A stretch of DNA of 64,000 bases from Paenibacillus oralis (GTDB lineage Bacteria > Bacillota > Bacilli > Paenibacillales > Paenibacillaceae): NCBI RefSeq assembly GCF_003863965.1, contig NZ_RRCN01000001.1:2178526-2242525 (forward strand). The letters are read 5' to 3'. Positions within the stretch are counted from its first letter, which is position 1; each line of letters starts with the position of its first letter. The translations under genes and the position numbers were made by a program. Of this stretch, positions 38,084 through 46,650 are shown piece after piece. The notes under the pieces were generated by a model, which worked only from the letters and a program-made list of their open reading frames with translations, was not told where the DNA came from and searched no databases.

Positions 38084-39118
38084 TTGGGAGATTACAATGA
38101 AAAGTCGCTGCATTTTATCGGGCGAAAAGTCAATAAAGATATATTTAGCGAAGCCGGCGCGTTGTTGCTGTCCGAATCGATGGTCATTACGCAGGAGCAT
38201 CTCACGATGCTGGAAAACCGGGGCATTATTCTGACGGATGATGATCTGGCCGCGGAGATTTTCGCTCTGGAAGACCTGTCTTCTCCTCAGGCGAAGATCG
38301 TCGATGACGCGGTGCAGTATGTTAACGAAATATTTAATGAAGTGCGGGAAACGAAAAAAGTGCCTCTGGCGGAAATCCGAAAGAACGTCATCCCCGCGAT
38401 TCACGAGGTGACGCAAGCTACCCAACTGATCCGTTTATTTGCCGCTTTGCAAGCGAAGGATGATTATACGTATCGCCATAATATCGCGGTCGGGGCGATG
38501 TCCAATCTGCTCGGCGGGTGGATGGGACTCGACCATCGGGATCTGCTGCAATTAACCGCCGCGGCATTTCTGCATGACATTGGCAAAACGCTGATTCCCG
38601 ACGAGATTTTAAACAAACCGGGGGCTTTGACGGCGGAAGAGTTCGCCATTATGAAAAATCACACGGTGTTCGGTTATGAAATCCTGAAGGACACGGTTGG
38701 CGTCAATCACAGGCAAGCTTTGGTAGCGCTGCAGCACCATGAACGCATGGACGGCAGCGGGTATCCGCTGGGCATCACCGGTGAAAAAATCGACCTCTTC
38801 AGCCGGATTGTGGCGGTGGTGGATATTTTTCACGCCATGACTTCCAAGCGAGTGTACCGCGATCCGGCGCCTTTTAATGAAGTGCTGGGCCAAATGGAAA
38901 AGGACGCCTTCGGCCCGCTCGATCCCGGGATAACGAAGTTGTTCGTGGAGAAAATGATGCACTCGCTCATCGGCAACCCCGTGGTGCTGACGGACGACCG
39001 CAATGGCGTCGTTGTCATGGTGAATCCTCACGACCTGACCCATCCTCTGATCCGGACGGAAGACGGCTACGTCGATTTGAGCAAAGATTTATCGGTACAT
39101 ATTAAGCGGATTTTTTAG
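38084..39118 (+). CDS. HD-GYP domain protein, probable cyclic-di-GMP phosphodiesterase
   Basis: 344 residues with an unassigned N-terminal region (~1-120) and a C-terminal HD-GYP domain. Metal and signature residues are clear: YRHNIAVG, AAFLHDIGKTLIP, HTVFGYEIL, HHERMDGSGYPLG and VVDIFHAM. HD-GYP enzymes hydrolyse cyclic-di-GMP, a second messenger of surface life. No receiver or membrane sensor is attached. TTG 38084 is the best start because AAAGGAGGG lies 6 bases before it; a GTG at 38063 overlaps that site. Monocistronic as far as can be seen. Confidence 0.9.
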   Translation: MGDYNEKSLHFIGRKVNKDIFSEAGALLLSESMVITQEHLTMLENRGIILTDDDLAAEIFALEDLSSPQAKIVDDAVQYVNEIFNEVRETKKVPLAEIRKNVIPAIHEVTQATQLIRLFAALQAKDDYTYRHNIAVGAMSNLLGGWMGLDHRDLLQLTAAAFLHDIGKTLIPDEILNKPGALTAEEFAIMKNHTVFGYEILKDTVGVNHRQALVALQHHERMDGSGYPLGITGEKIDLFSRIVAVVDIFHAMTSKRVYRDPAPFNEVLGQMEKDAFGPLDPGITKLFVEKMMHSLIGNPVVLTDDRNGVVVMVNPHDLTHPLIRTEDGYVDLSKDLSVHIKRIF

Positions 39119-39151
39119 GGGATTGTACCCTCCACACAAAAAATGTACGCA

Positions 39152-39181
39152 TTTACAATTGCGGTGAAAGCGATTGCTAAT
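39152..39181 (+). promoter_or_regulatory. Possible promoter overlapping a cre site, upstream of malX
   Basis: TTTACA (39152-39157) and GCTAAT (39176-39181) with an 18-base spacer make a weak sigma-A promoter. Within the spacer and -10, TGAAAGCGATTGCT (39165-39178) matches the cre consensus TGWAARCGYTWNCW with one mismatch. CcpA would block this promoter. Confidence 0.55.
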
Positions 39182-39236
39182 AGGGTAGTCGGGACGTAGA
39201 GTGTAGATAAGTTCATTTTTTTGTGGAGGTTTAGCG

Positions 39237-40835
39237 ATGAAAACAAAGGTCCGATCAGCTTCTAAGGGATGGGAATTTTTTCAGGGGCTGGGGAAGACAT
39301 TTATGCTGCCTGTTGCGCTTCTAGCCTTTATGGGGTTATTGCTTGGCATCGGCAGTTCGTTCACCAGTCCAACTACGATCGAAAATCTTCCTTTTTTGGA
39401 TCATCAGCTCATACAAGTGATTCTACGGTTTATTTCTACCATCGGGGGATTTGCCTTTACATATTTACCCTTGCTTTTTGCGATGGCGATTCCGCTTGGT
39501 TTGGCCCGATATGAAAAAGGGGTAGCGGCATTTTCCGGTCTGATCGGCTATATTGTGATGCATTTATCGATTAATTTCTATTTGGTGGAAACGGATCAAT
39601 TGGCGAATCCGGAGGTCCTGAGACAGGCAGGCCAGGGCATGGTTCTTGGGATTCAAAGTCTCGAGATGGGCGTGCTCGGAGGAATTGTTGCCGGACTTAT
39701 CGTTTATTTTCTCCATCAACGCTTTCATAATATTAAACTCCCGCAGGCCTTCGCTTTTTTTGGAGGAGCGAGATTTGTCCCGATCATTACGGCGATAACT
39801 TTGTCGATTATTGGTTTGATCATTCCGCTGATTTGGCCTTTCTTTACCATGATTATCAACGGCATTGGCTCCATGATTCAAGGAGCGGGCGTTTTTGGCC
39901 CATTTTTATTCGGAGCAGGGGAAAGATTGCTGCTGCCGTTTGGACTCCATCATATTTTAGTGGCGATGATTCGGTTTACGGAAGCGGGCGGAACGGCGGT
40001 TGTAAACGGGGAAACCGTTTCGGGGGCGCTGAATATTTTCTATGCGGAGCTCAAAAGCGGCTCACCGATTACGGCTTCCGCGACCGCTTTTCTTTCGCAG
40101 GGCAAAATGCCGACCTTTATGTTTGGTCTGCCGGCTGTAGCCTTAGCCATTTATCATACGGCGAAACCGGAAAATCGCAAAAAAATCAAAGGCTTGCTCA
40201 TTTCCGGGGTCATCGCCACCTTTGTAACCGGGATAACAGAACCTATTGAGTTCTTGTTCTTATTCCTTGCCCCTGTTCTTTACGGGATTCATGTCGTTCT
40301 TACCGGACTTGGATTTATGGTGATGGCCCTGCTCGGCGCGAAAATCGGCAACACCGATGGAGGCATCCTGGATTTTCTCGTATTCGGAGTCCTGCAAGGA
40401 ACTTATACGAAATGGTATTTGGTACTGATCGTAGGGTTGATTTGGTTTGCGGTCTACTATTTTGTATTCCGCTTTGCAATTACCAAATTCAATTTGAAAA
40501 CACCAGGTAGAGAAGATAACGATACGGAGCCGGAAATCGCTGGGGCCCATGAAGATAGCGGGAAAGCTGCTTCCAATAGTCAAGCGGTGCAATTATTAAG
40601 CGCCTTAGGCGGCCCGGAGAATATTCAATCCTTGGATAATTGCATTACCCGACTAAGATTAGTCGTTGATGACATGGAAAAAATAGATGAACCAGCGCTA
40701 AAAAAGCACGGAGCATTGGGTGTTATCAAATTGGATGCCCATAATCTTCAGGTGGTCATTGGAGCGCAAGTCAACCATGTGCGAGTAGAGATTGGCAAAC
40801 TTATGGAATCGCAAGGCTATAAAATCAGCGGATGA
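39237..40835 (+). CDS. malX: PTS transporter EIIBC, maltose/glucose (MalX) type
   Basis: A 532-residue sugar permease: EIIC (~1-430) with about ten membrane segments and the GITEPIEFLFLFLAPVLY signature, then a linker and a C-terminal EIIB with active Cys469 in LDNCITRLRL. EIIA is missing, so phosphate must come from another protein such as the lone EIIA encoded at 544-1041. The pairing with a MalY-type lyase gene recalls E. coli malX-malY. TGGAGGT lies 8 bases upstream of ATG. The sugar is unproven; glucose or maltose by family. Confidence 0.9.
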   Translation: MKTKVRSASKGWEFFQGLGKTFMLPVALLAFMGLLLGIGSSFTSPTTIENLPFLDHQLIQVILRFISTIGGFAFTYLPLLFAMAIPLGLARYEKGVAAFSGLIGYIVMHLSINFYLVETDQLANPEVLRQAGQGMVLGIQSLEMGVLGGIVAGLIVYFLHQRFHNIKLPQAFAFFGGARFVPIITAITLSIIGLIIPLIWPFFTMIINGIGSMIQGAGVFGPFLFGAGERLLLPFGLHHILVAMIRFTEAGGTAVVNGETVSGALNIFYAELKSGSPITASATAFLSQGKMPTFMFGLPAVALAIYHTAKPENRKKIKGLLISGVIATFVTGITEPIEFLFLFLAPVLYGIHVVLTGLGFMVMALLGAKIGNTDGGILDFLVFGVLQGTYTKWYLVLIVGLIWFAVYYFVFRFAITKFNLKTPGREDNDTEPEIAGAHEDSGKAASNSQAVQLLSALGGPENIQSLDNCITRLRLVVDDMEKIDEPALKKHGALGVIKLDAHNLQVVIGAQVNHVRVEIGKLMESQGYKISG

Positions 40836-40850
40836 GTAAAGAGGGATAAC

Positions 40851-42035
40851 ATGCGGAGTCATTTTGATCACAGGGTTAACCGGATGGGGACCTATTGTAC
40901 TCAATGGGATTTTATTCAAGATCGGTTCGGGGTGAACGATTTATTGCCATTTTCCATTTCCGACATGGATTTTCAAAGCCCGCCTGAAATTCTGGAAACC
41001 CTTAAGGAACGGACGGATCATGGGGTATTTGGATATACGAGATGGAACCACACAGACTATAAATCCTCCATTACCTACTGGTACGAGACGCGTTTTGGCG
41101 CCAACATCGAAATGGATTGGATTGTATATAGTCCAAGCGTGATTTATTCGATCGCAAGGCTCATTGAAATTTTAACATCGGAAGCGGATCATATTGTCAT
41201 GCAGACCCCGGCCTATGATGCGTTTTTTCCGTTAATTCGGGAAATGAAACGGAAGCTTGTGAGCAATCCGCTGCTTCTAAAAGAAGGAAGGTATGAAATC
41301 GATTTTTCCGACTTGGAGCAAAAGCTGTCCGACCCGAAGGCGAAAGTATTCTTGCTGTGCAATCCGCATAATCCTACGGGCAGGCTTTGGACCAAACCGG
41401 AGTTAACAAGAATCGTGGATTTATGCAATCGGTATGGGGTTAAACTGATTTCGGACGATATTCATATGGATATCACCTATAATCAGCGGACTTATCTTCC
41501 AATGACCAGTGTGACCAACGATGCGGAAAATATATTCATCTGCTCATCGGCAAGTAAAACTTTCAACACCCCTGGTTTGGGCGGCTCTTATGCGATTATT
41601 CCTAATGAAGGAATAAGGGAAAGATTTTTGCGGTTACTAAAGTATCGGGATGGGGTGTCCAGCGCAAATATTTTTGGCGAGATTGCCGTCATCGAGGGGT
41701 ATCGGCGTTCCGGTTATTGGGTTGATGAGCTTTGTTCCTATCTGTATAATAATTTGAAAACAGTCCAGGAATATATCGATACGGAGCTGCCGACTCTACG
41801 GTTTACGGTGCCGGAATCTACTTATCTGGCATGGATCGATTGCACAGGGCTGCTTAAGACGCAAAAAGAGCTGCAACATGCCCTTGTGAATGAAGGTAAA
41901 GTAGGGATTATGCCTGGTGATGTTTACGGGGAGGATCGAGGTGTCTTTCTTCGGATGAATGTTGGATGTCCGCAATCCAAGCTCCTGGAAGGTTTGGAAC
42001 GTCTGAAACGTTCTGTTCTTTTTATGAAAAGGTGA
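40851..42035 (+). CDS. malY: MalY/PatB-family aminotransferase or cystathionine beta-lyase
   Basis: A 394-residue fold-type I PLP enzyme of the MalY/PatB group. Readable residues: CNPHNPTGRLW, SDDIHMDITY and the PLP lysine K236 in SSASKTFNTPGL. These enzymes cleave C-S bonds in cystathionine and related substrates; E. coli MalY also represses maltose genes by binding MalT. It lies 15 bases after malX. The stop overlaps the ribosome site of the RpiR gene, so the three genes form one operon. Confidence 0.9.
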   Translation: MRSHFDHRVNRMGTYCTQWDFIQDRFGVNDLLPFSISDMDFQSPPEILETLKERTDHGVFGYTRWNHTDYKSSITYWYETRFGANIEMDWIVYSPSVIYSIARLIEILTSEADHIVMQTPAYDAFFPLIREMKRKLVSNPLLLKEGRYEIDFSDLEQKLSDPKAKVFLLCNPHNPTGRLWTKPELTRIVDLCNRYGVKLISDDIHMDITYNQRTYLPMTSVTNDAENIFICSSASKTFNTPGLGGSYAIIPNEGIRERFLRLLKYRDGVSSANIFGEIAVIEGYRRSGYWVDELCSYLYNNLKTVQEYIDTELPTLRFTVPESTYLAWIDCTGLLKTQKELQHALVNEGKVGIMPGDVYGEDRGVFLRMNVGCPQSKLLEGLERLKRSVLFMKR

Positions 42036-42040
42036 TGAAC

Positions 42041-42808
42041 ATGCAGTCCCTTATGAAGAGGTTAGTCCAGCAACGAGAAAATTTAAGCCAGCTTGAAAAG
42101 CAGGTTTTAGACCACTTTATTCGTTACCCGGAACGGTTAGTGTCCTTGAAATTGGAAGAGGCGGCAAAGGAAATGTTTGTTTCCACCGCAACGATCAGCC
42201 GGACCTGTAAAAGGCTCGGCTTTCTGGGTTTTCAAGATTTTAAGCTTCAGCTTCACCTCTACCTGCGCGATGAGGATCCCGCGAAAAATGAAGGACTCTC
42301 AGCCTCTCTATCCGCTTATGTCAAACGATATGAAAAGGATATTCAAGAGGTTTTGCAACGTATCGATGAACATAAATTAAAGCAGGCCGCCTCCATGCTC
42401 GCGGAAGCAAGACAAGTCGAGTGGTTCGGAGTCGGCCATTCCTATTCCGTCTGCTGGGACGCCTCCAAAAAGCTGCTGATGTTAGGGAAAAGCAACATGG
42501 CCCGAATGGATTGGGACGATTTACGATGTGCCGCGCAGAACCTGAGCAAGGACGACCTGGCCATTTTTGTTTCCTATAGCGGAGAAACCCTTAACATTTT
42601 AGAATATGCGCATATCGTCAAACAGCAAGGCACGCCGATCCTTTCCCTGGTCGGAACCAAATCCAACCGCCTGACCGAACTATCCGACCTTGTCTTCTAC
42701 ACCCCCATCGAACACTGCTACTTTAACGGTGTCGACATGTGCTCGCGAGCGCCCTTTCAAATTTATTTGGATCTGTTGATGTTGGAGTATGGGGCCGGGC
42801 AGCTTTAA
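42041..42808 (+). CDS. RpiR-family transcriptional regulator
   Basis: A 255-residue DNA-binding regulator: N-terminal HTH_6 domain (EEAAKEMFVSTATISRTCKRLGF) and a C-terminal SIS sugar-phosphate-binding domain (WFGVGHSYSVCWDASKKL, FVSYSGETLNILEYA). RpiR proteins respond to phosphosugars, here probably the product of the adjacent EIIBC, and likely control this operon (inference). ATG 42041 is chosen for AAAGGTGATG just before it. Confidence 0.9.
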   Translation: MQSLMKRLVQQRENLSQLEKQVLDHFIRYPERLVSLKLEEAAKEMFVSTATISRTCKRLGFLGFQDFKLQLHLYLRDEDPAKNEGLSASLSAYVKRYEKDIQEVLQRIDEHKLKQAASMLAEARQVEWFGVGHSYSVCWDASKKLLMLGKSNMARMDWDDLRCAAQNLSKDDLAIFVSYSGETLNILEYAHIVKQQGTPILSLVGTKSNRLTELSDLVFYTPIEHCYFNGVDMCSRAPFQIYLDLLMLEYGAGQL

Positions 42809-42853
42809 CTGCCGCTTTTACCGTTACTTTACCGCCAAAAATTATGATTTATA

Positions 42854-42862
42854 TGTTATAAT
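42854..42862 (+). promoter_or_regulatory. Extended -10 promoter of the HigBA-type locus
   Basis: TGTTATAAT is an extended -10 (TGnTATAAT) 42 bases before the toxin start. No good -35 is visible, as is common for extended -10 promoters. Confidence 0.5.
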
Positions 42863-42904
42863 AGTGATAATAATGGAAATAAACGTGTAATTTTGGAGGC
42901 AGCC

Positions 42905-43292
42905 TTGTACAATATTCTGTTTTATGAGGACGAAGAAGGTAATAAACCAGTTGAAAACTTCATTGACGAGCTTGATGCTGCCGCGCTCAATAATAAGAAT
43001 GCAAGAGTTCAATTGGAGCAGATTATTTATTGCCTGAATCCGGTTGGAAGAGAAGGGAACTCGGGCAGGCGAGAGGTTTACAAAAAGGATTTTAGGTGAT
43101 ATATGGGAGATCCGCCCAGGTAATAATCGTATTCTTTTCTTTGGATGGAATGGGAATCACTTTGTTCTTTTGCATCACTTCGTCAAAACAACGAAAAAGA
43201 CACCTCCGAGGGAAATTGCAATTGCTAAAAAACGAATGGATAGTTGGCTATTGAGAAAGGAAGGAGTGACTGATGATGAAAAGCTGGAGTGA
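42905..43292 (+). pseudogene. HigB/RelE-type (Gp49-like) toxin, frameshifted
   Basis: An mRNA-interferase-type toxin gene in two frames. The first part (YNILFYEDEEGNKPVENFIDEL ... IIYCLN, TTG 42905 behind TTGGAGG) continues in another frame as RLEEKGTRAGERFTKRILGDIWEIRPG (read over ~43041-43120) and VLLHHFVKTTKKTPPREI. Removing one C of the CC at 43040-43041 restores one reading frame of the usual ~125 residues. As it stands translation ends early at 43099. The antitoxin downstream is intact. The break may be real decay or a sequencing error. Confidence 0.82.
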
Positions 43293-43563
43293 AAAAAAGA
43301 AGGAACTAAAGTCCATAGATCCAATGCGGATGAATGAGCTTGAAGCAGTCGCACAACTAGTAAATGCCATTCATCAAAGAAGAATCGAGCTCGGCTGGAC
43401 ACAAAAGGAGCTGGCAGACAAAGTGGGGATTCATCAGGAGTCTATTGCTCGTATCGAAAATGGCGGAACAATTCCTCGTCTTGATACTGTATTTAAATTA
43501 GCACTTGCCTTGGGGATGAAGATAAGTCTGCATGGGATGGAAGAGGCTGCGAGTGTAGGATAA
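43273..43563 (+). CDS. XRE-family antitoxin (HigA-like)
   Basis: A 96-residue helix-turn-helix protein: IELGWTQKELADKVGIHQESIARIENGG followed by TVFKLALALGMKI, the standard HigA/Xre fold (positions ~40-85). It overlaps the toxin frame by 20 bases, the usual coupling. GGAAGGAG precedes tandem ATG ATG. It normally binds and silences the toxin and represses the operon; with the toxin frameshifted it is an orphan. Confidence 0.87.
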   Translation: MMKSWSEKKKELKSIDPMRMNELEAVAQLVNAIHQRRIELGWTQKELADKVGIHQESIARIENGGTIPRLDTVFKLALALGMKISLHGMEEAASVG

Positions 43564-43583
43564 AGACGAGATCGATCATTTAT

Positions 43584-43608
43584 AGCCCGCTCAATGAAGC
43601 GGGCTTCT
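43584..43608. terminator. Hairpin between convergent TA loci
   Basis: AGCCCGC pairs with GCGGGCT around an 8-base loop. The U tract is poor on both strands, but its position between convergent genes fits a terminator. Confidence 0.5.
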
Positions 43609-44012
43609 CATCGTTGTGGGGTTTCTTTACAATGCTGTTTAATCACCTGCACAAGTTCCTGAAATTCATAATGAAGGTTCACCATGTCAACGGTAAAATC
43701 TTCAGCCGCTTTCTGGTCCATGACAAAGGCATAGCCGTTCAGCCGCAAAAAGATCATCAAAGCGGTAAAAGCGGTCCGTTTGTTTGCATTTTGAAAGGGA
43801 TGATTTTGTCCCAGGGATTGAAACAGCGCTGCGGCTTTCTCAAATAAAGAAGGGGATGCCTCATCGCCAAAAGCAGAGGATTGCAGCTAGAATACCGCAG
43901 ACTCCAACATGTCCCCATCCTTAACTCCGACATCTTCCCCGGAACTATATTTCTGTATCATGGCGATATTAATGGCAATAGCCTCTTGGACAGACAGGTA
44001 TCGCACGGTCAT
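43608..44012 (-). pseudogene. doc: Doc/Fic-type toxin with an internal stop codon
   Basis: Read on the minus strand from ATG 44012, the frame gives TVRYLSVQEAIAINIAMIQKY, then a TAG at 43887-43889, then SSAFGDEASPSLFEKAAALF and the Doc catalytic motif HPFQNANKRTAF, LNGYAFVMD and a normal end. The Fic-like core HPFxxANKRT is intact, so only the stop after about 41 codons breaks it. Doc kinases inactivate EF-Tu by phosphorylation. The start ATG overlaps the stop of a short upstream antitoxin relic (TGATATG). Confidence 0.85.
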
Positions 44013-44013
44013 A

Positions 44014-44102
44014 TCAACGATCCTTCGGGCCTTTCAAGGTTTCATCGTATTCCTCCATCACACCCGAGAGCGTTTCAAGAAATTCGGCACTTTATGTTCC
44101 AT
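44014..44102 (-). pseudogene. Relic of the antitoxin partner of doc
   Basis: On the minus strand the last ~24 codons before the doc start read EFLETLSGVMEEYDETLKG and end at TGA 44014-44016, overlapping the doc ATG. MEHKVP precedes it in a different frame, so a single-base loss has broken the antitoxin as well. What lies further upstream is not recognisable. This is the usual antitoxin-toxin order of Phd/Doc-like loci. Confidence 0.55.
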
Positions 44103-44225
44103 TTCGATCCCCGTGTCCAGTTAGCTATTCTTACAACTGTTATAACAAAAAATATAAACTACAGAATATAAAGAGATGCACAATTACGCTGACTTGCCGA
44201 AAAACTGCTGGGAGGAGAAGAGGAA

Positions 44226-44414
44226 AGCTAAAGGACCTCAGAGACCTTATTTGCGGAAAAACGGAGGTTTGTAAAATGTAGCGGACACAGATGACGTTAT
44301 TTACCTCAAATTGGCCCGGGTGAGCTCGTTTAGAGCGAAATAAGGTCATGTGGGTCCGTTAGGCTGGGAAATACCCGGGAAATGGGCGAATAACGTCGCT
44401 GGAGTCCGTTAGAG
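44226..44414 (+). repeat. Dispersed palindromic repeat, copy B
   Basis: Second copy of the element at 10024-10213, same orientation, same length within a few bases and most positions identical. The four inverted half-sites are kept, for example GACGTTATTTACC inside and GGAGTCCGTTAG at the right end. It lies between the doc relic and the phosphonate operon; the rest of 44103-44589 shows no gene. Confidence 0.8.
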
Positions 44415-44589
44415 TTACCTTGTTAATATTTTCGCTTATTTGCGCTCACAATATACGCTCATTTCCGAATATTTCCTCAATTCGGGCAAATAGCCTAAAC
44501 AGTAGGAGAGCCTGATACATATGCTTTTTATAGCTGAGACACAGGAGATGAGGATGGCCATGGCCAACGAAGGAAAAAAGGAAGCACAA

Positions 44590-45489
44590 ATGAGCAAAAC
44601 GAAGCAGCTTAGACAATTGATCAACTCCAGAAAACTGGAATTTATCATGGAGGCCCATAACGGCCTGTCCGCCAAAATTGTCGAGGAGGAAGGCTTTAAA
44701 GGGATTTGGGCCAGCGGGTTGTCGATCTCCGCGGCATTGGGCGTTAGAGACAATAATGAAGCTTCATGGACCCAGGTTGTGGATGTGCTTGAATTCATGA
44801 GCGACGCGACGTCCATCCCGATTTTGCTGGATGGGGATACGGGGTACGGCAACTTCAACAATGCCAGACGCTTGGTCAAAAAGCTGGAGCAGCGCGGGAT
44901 CGCGGGGGTTTGTATTGAAGACAAGCAATTTCCCAAAATGAATTCCTTCATCAACGGCCAATTCCAGCCGCTGGCGGAGATCGAAGAATTTTGCGGCAAA
45001 ATCAAGGCGATGAAGGATGCGCAAACCGACGAAGATTTTTTGGTTGTGGCCAGAGTCGAAGCTTTTATTACGGGGAGAGGGCTTGACGAGGCGCTGCGGC
45101 GGGCGGAGGCATACCGGAAGGCGGGGGCCGATGCGGTGCTCATCCACAGCAAAAGGCCGGATATAACGGAGATTGAAGCGTTCATGAAGGAATGGGCGGG
45201 AAGATTGCCCGTAGTTATCGTGCCCACGAAATACTATTTAACCCCAACCGACAAGTTCCGGGAGCTGGGGATTAGCCTGGCGATCTGGGCGAACCACAAC
45301 TTGCGTTCCTCCATTGCGGCCATGAAACAAGTATCCCGCAGCATTTATCGGGACGAGAGTCTTGCCCAAATCGAAAATAAGGTTGCCCCGCTGGAAGAAG
45401 TTTTTCGGCTTCAAGGCGCGGAAGAGCTGGAAGCCGCGGAACGGCAATATCTCCCGGCGCCGCAGTTCAGCCTGAATGAGGGGATGTAA
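44590..45489 (+). CDS. aepX: Phosphoenolpyruvate mutase
   Basis: Makes the C-P bond by rearranging phosphoenolpyruvate to phosphonopyruvate, the first step of nearly all phosphonate pathways. The 299-residue isocitrate-lyase-fold protein has the diagnostic [11 protein letters not shown] motif (about residue 110; EDKxxPKxNS marks true PEP mutases against lyases), plus [14 protein letters not shown] and [12 protein letters not shown] 44590 follows AAAAAAGGAAG; an in-frame ATG at 44521 has a poorer site. It leads an operon in which the stop overlaps or abuts each next gene. Confidence 0.94.
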   Translation: MSKTKQLRQLINSRKLEFIMEAHNGLSAKIVEEEGFKGIWASGLSISAALGVRDNNEASWTQVVDVLEFMSDATSIPILLDGDTGYGNFNNARRLVKKLEQRGIAGVCIEDKQFPKMNSFINGQFQPLAEIEEFCGKIKAMKDAQTDEDFLVVARVEAFITGRGLDEALRRAEAYRKAGADAVLIHSKRPDITEIEAFMKEWAGRLPVVIVPTKYYLTPTDKFRELGISLAIWANHNLRSSIAAMKQVSRSIYRDESLAQIENKVAPLEEVFRLQGAEELEAAERQYLPAPQFSLNEGM

Positions 45490-46650
45490 TTGGACACAAA
45501 GATATTTGGAGAAGAGCTCCGAAAATTAGGCTTCACCTTTTTCAGTGGGGTTCCATGCTCCTATCTGAAAAATCTAATCAATTATGCCATCAACGAATGC
45601 GATTATGTTGCGGCAGCCAACGAGGGAGACGCGATTGCCATCGCCTCGGGCGCTTATCTAGGAGGGAAAAAATCGGTGGTCCTGATGCAAAACTCAGGGC
45701 TAACCAACGCGGTTTCGCCGTTAACCTCTCTTGTTTACCCCTTCCGCATTCCGCTGCTCGGGTTTGTCAGCCTTCGCGGGGAGCCGGGGATTCCCGACGA
45801 ACCTCAGCATGAACTGATGGGCAGGATCACGGCGCAGCTGCTGGAATTGATGGACGTGGAGTGGCAATATCTTTCCAAAGATTTGGAGGAGGCCAGGAAG
45901 CAATTGGTTCAGGCCCATGAGCAAATCGCCCGGAATCGGCCGTTCTTCTTTATCGTCAAGAAAGGGACCTTTGACGCGGAGCCTTTGCAGAAGCAGCAAA
46001 TCTCCCTACATTCCAACCAGTTTATACAGCATGCCCATAAAGAAGATCAGATGCCGGCGCGGTATGAGGCATTGGCCGTGATCAATGCGGTGAAAGACGG
46101 GGACACGGTACAACTGGCCACGACGGGCAAAACGGGGCGGGAATTGTATGAAATTGAAGATGCAAGCAGCAATCTGTACATGGTGGGATCGATGGGGTGC
46201 GTCGGTTCTTTTGGACTGGGGCTTGCTCTAAGCCAGCCCAACAAGAACATCGTCGTGATTGATGGGGACGGATCGCTGTTGATGCGCATGGGAAGCCTCT
46301 CGACTAACGGGTGCTATAACCCCGGCAATATGGTGCATATTTTGCTCGATAATAACGCCTATGAATCAACAGGGGGGCAAAGCACGGTATCCCATAATGT
46401 TGATTTCGTAAGCATTGCCGCTGCCTGCGGGTATACGAAGTCGATCCACGTTCACAACCTCGAAGAACTGAAAGCTTGCTTGCTAGCTTGGAAAGAGACT
46501 AGGGCGCTTACTTTTCTGTATATGAAAATCTCCAAGCAGTCCAAAGCGCAGCTGGCCCGTCCGGGCATAAAGCCTTGCGAAGTAAAGATGCGCCTACAGC
46601 GGTTTCTGCAAAACGATCCGATTAAGTTCAAGGAAGTGGATGGCCCGTGA
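45490..46650 (+). CDS. aepY: Phosphonopyruvate decarboxylase
   Basis: A thiamine-diphosphate enzyme that removes CO2 from phosphonopyruvate to give phosphonoacetaldehyde, which pulls the unfavourable mutase reaction forward. The 386-residue protein shows the catalytic Glu segment AAANEGDAIAIASG, MQNSGLTNAVSPLTSL and the TPP/Mg motif VVIDGDGSLLMRMG ending in NNAYESTGGQ. It starts at TTG 45490, directly after the aepX stop, with GAGGGGATG as ribosome site. It overlaps aepZ by four bases. Confidence 0.95.
   Translation: MDTKIFGEELRKLGFTFFSGVPCSYLKNLINYAINECDYVAAANEGDAIAIASGAYLGGKKSVVLMQNSGLTNAVSPLTSLVYPFRIPLLGFVSLRGEPGIPDEPQHELMGRITAQLLELMDVEWQYLSKDLEEARKQLVQAHEQIARNRPFFFIVKKGTFDAEPLQKQQISLHSNQFIQHAHKEDQMPARYEALAVINAVKDGDTVQLATTGKTGRELYEIEDASSNLYMVGSMGCVGSFGLGLALSQPNKNIVVIDGDGSLLMRMGSLSTNGCYNPGNMVHILLDNNAYESTGGQSTVSHNVDFVSIAAACGYTKSIHVHNLEELKACLLAWKETRALTFLYMKISKQSKAQLARPGIKPCEVKMRLQRFLQNDPIKFKEVDGP

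Noticed and set aside
43614..44171. Plus-strand frames of 71-96 residues after the HigA gene
   Set aside because: The minus strand of the same region encodes the Doc toxin relic with clear family motifs; the plus-strand products have none.
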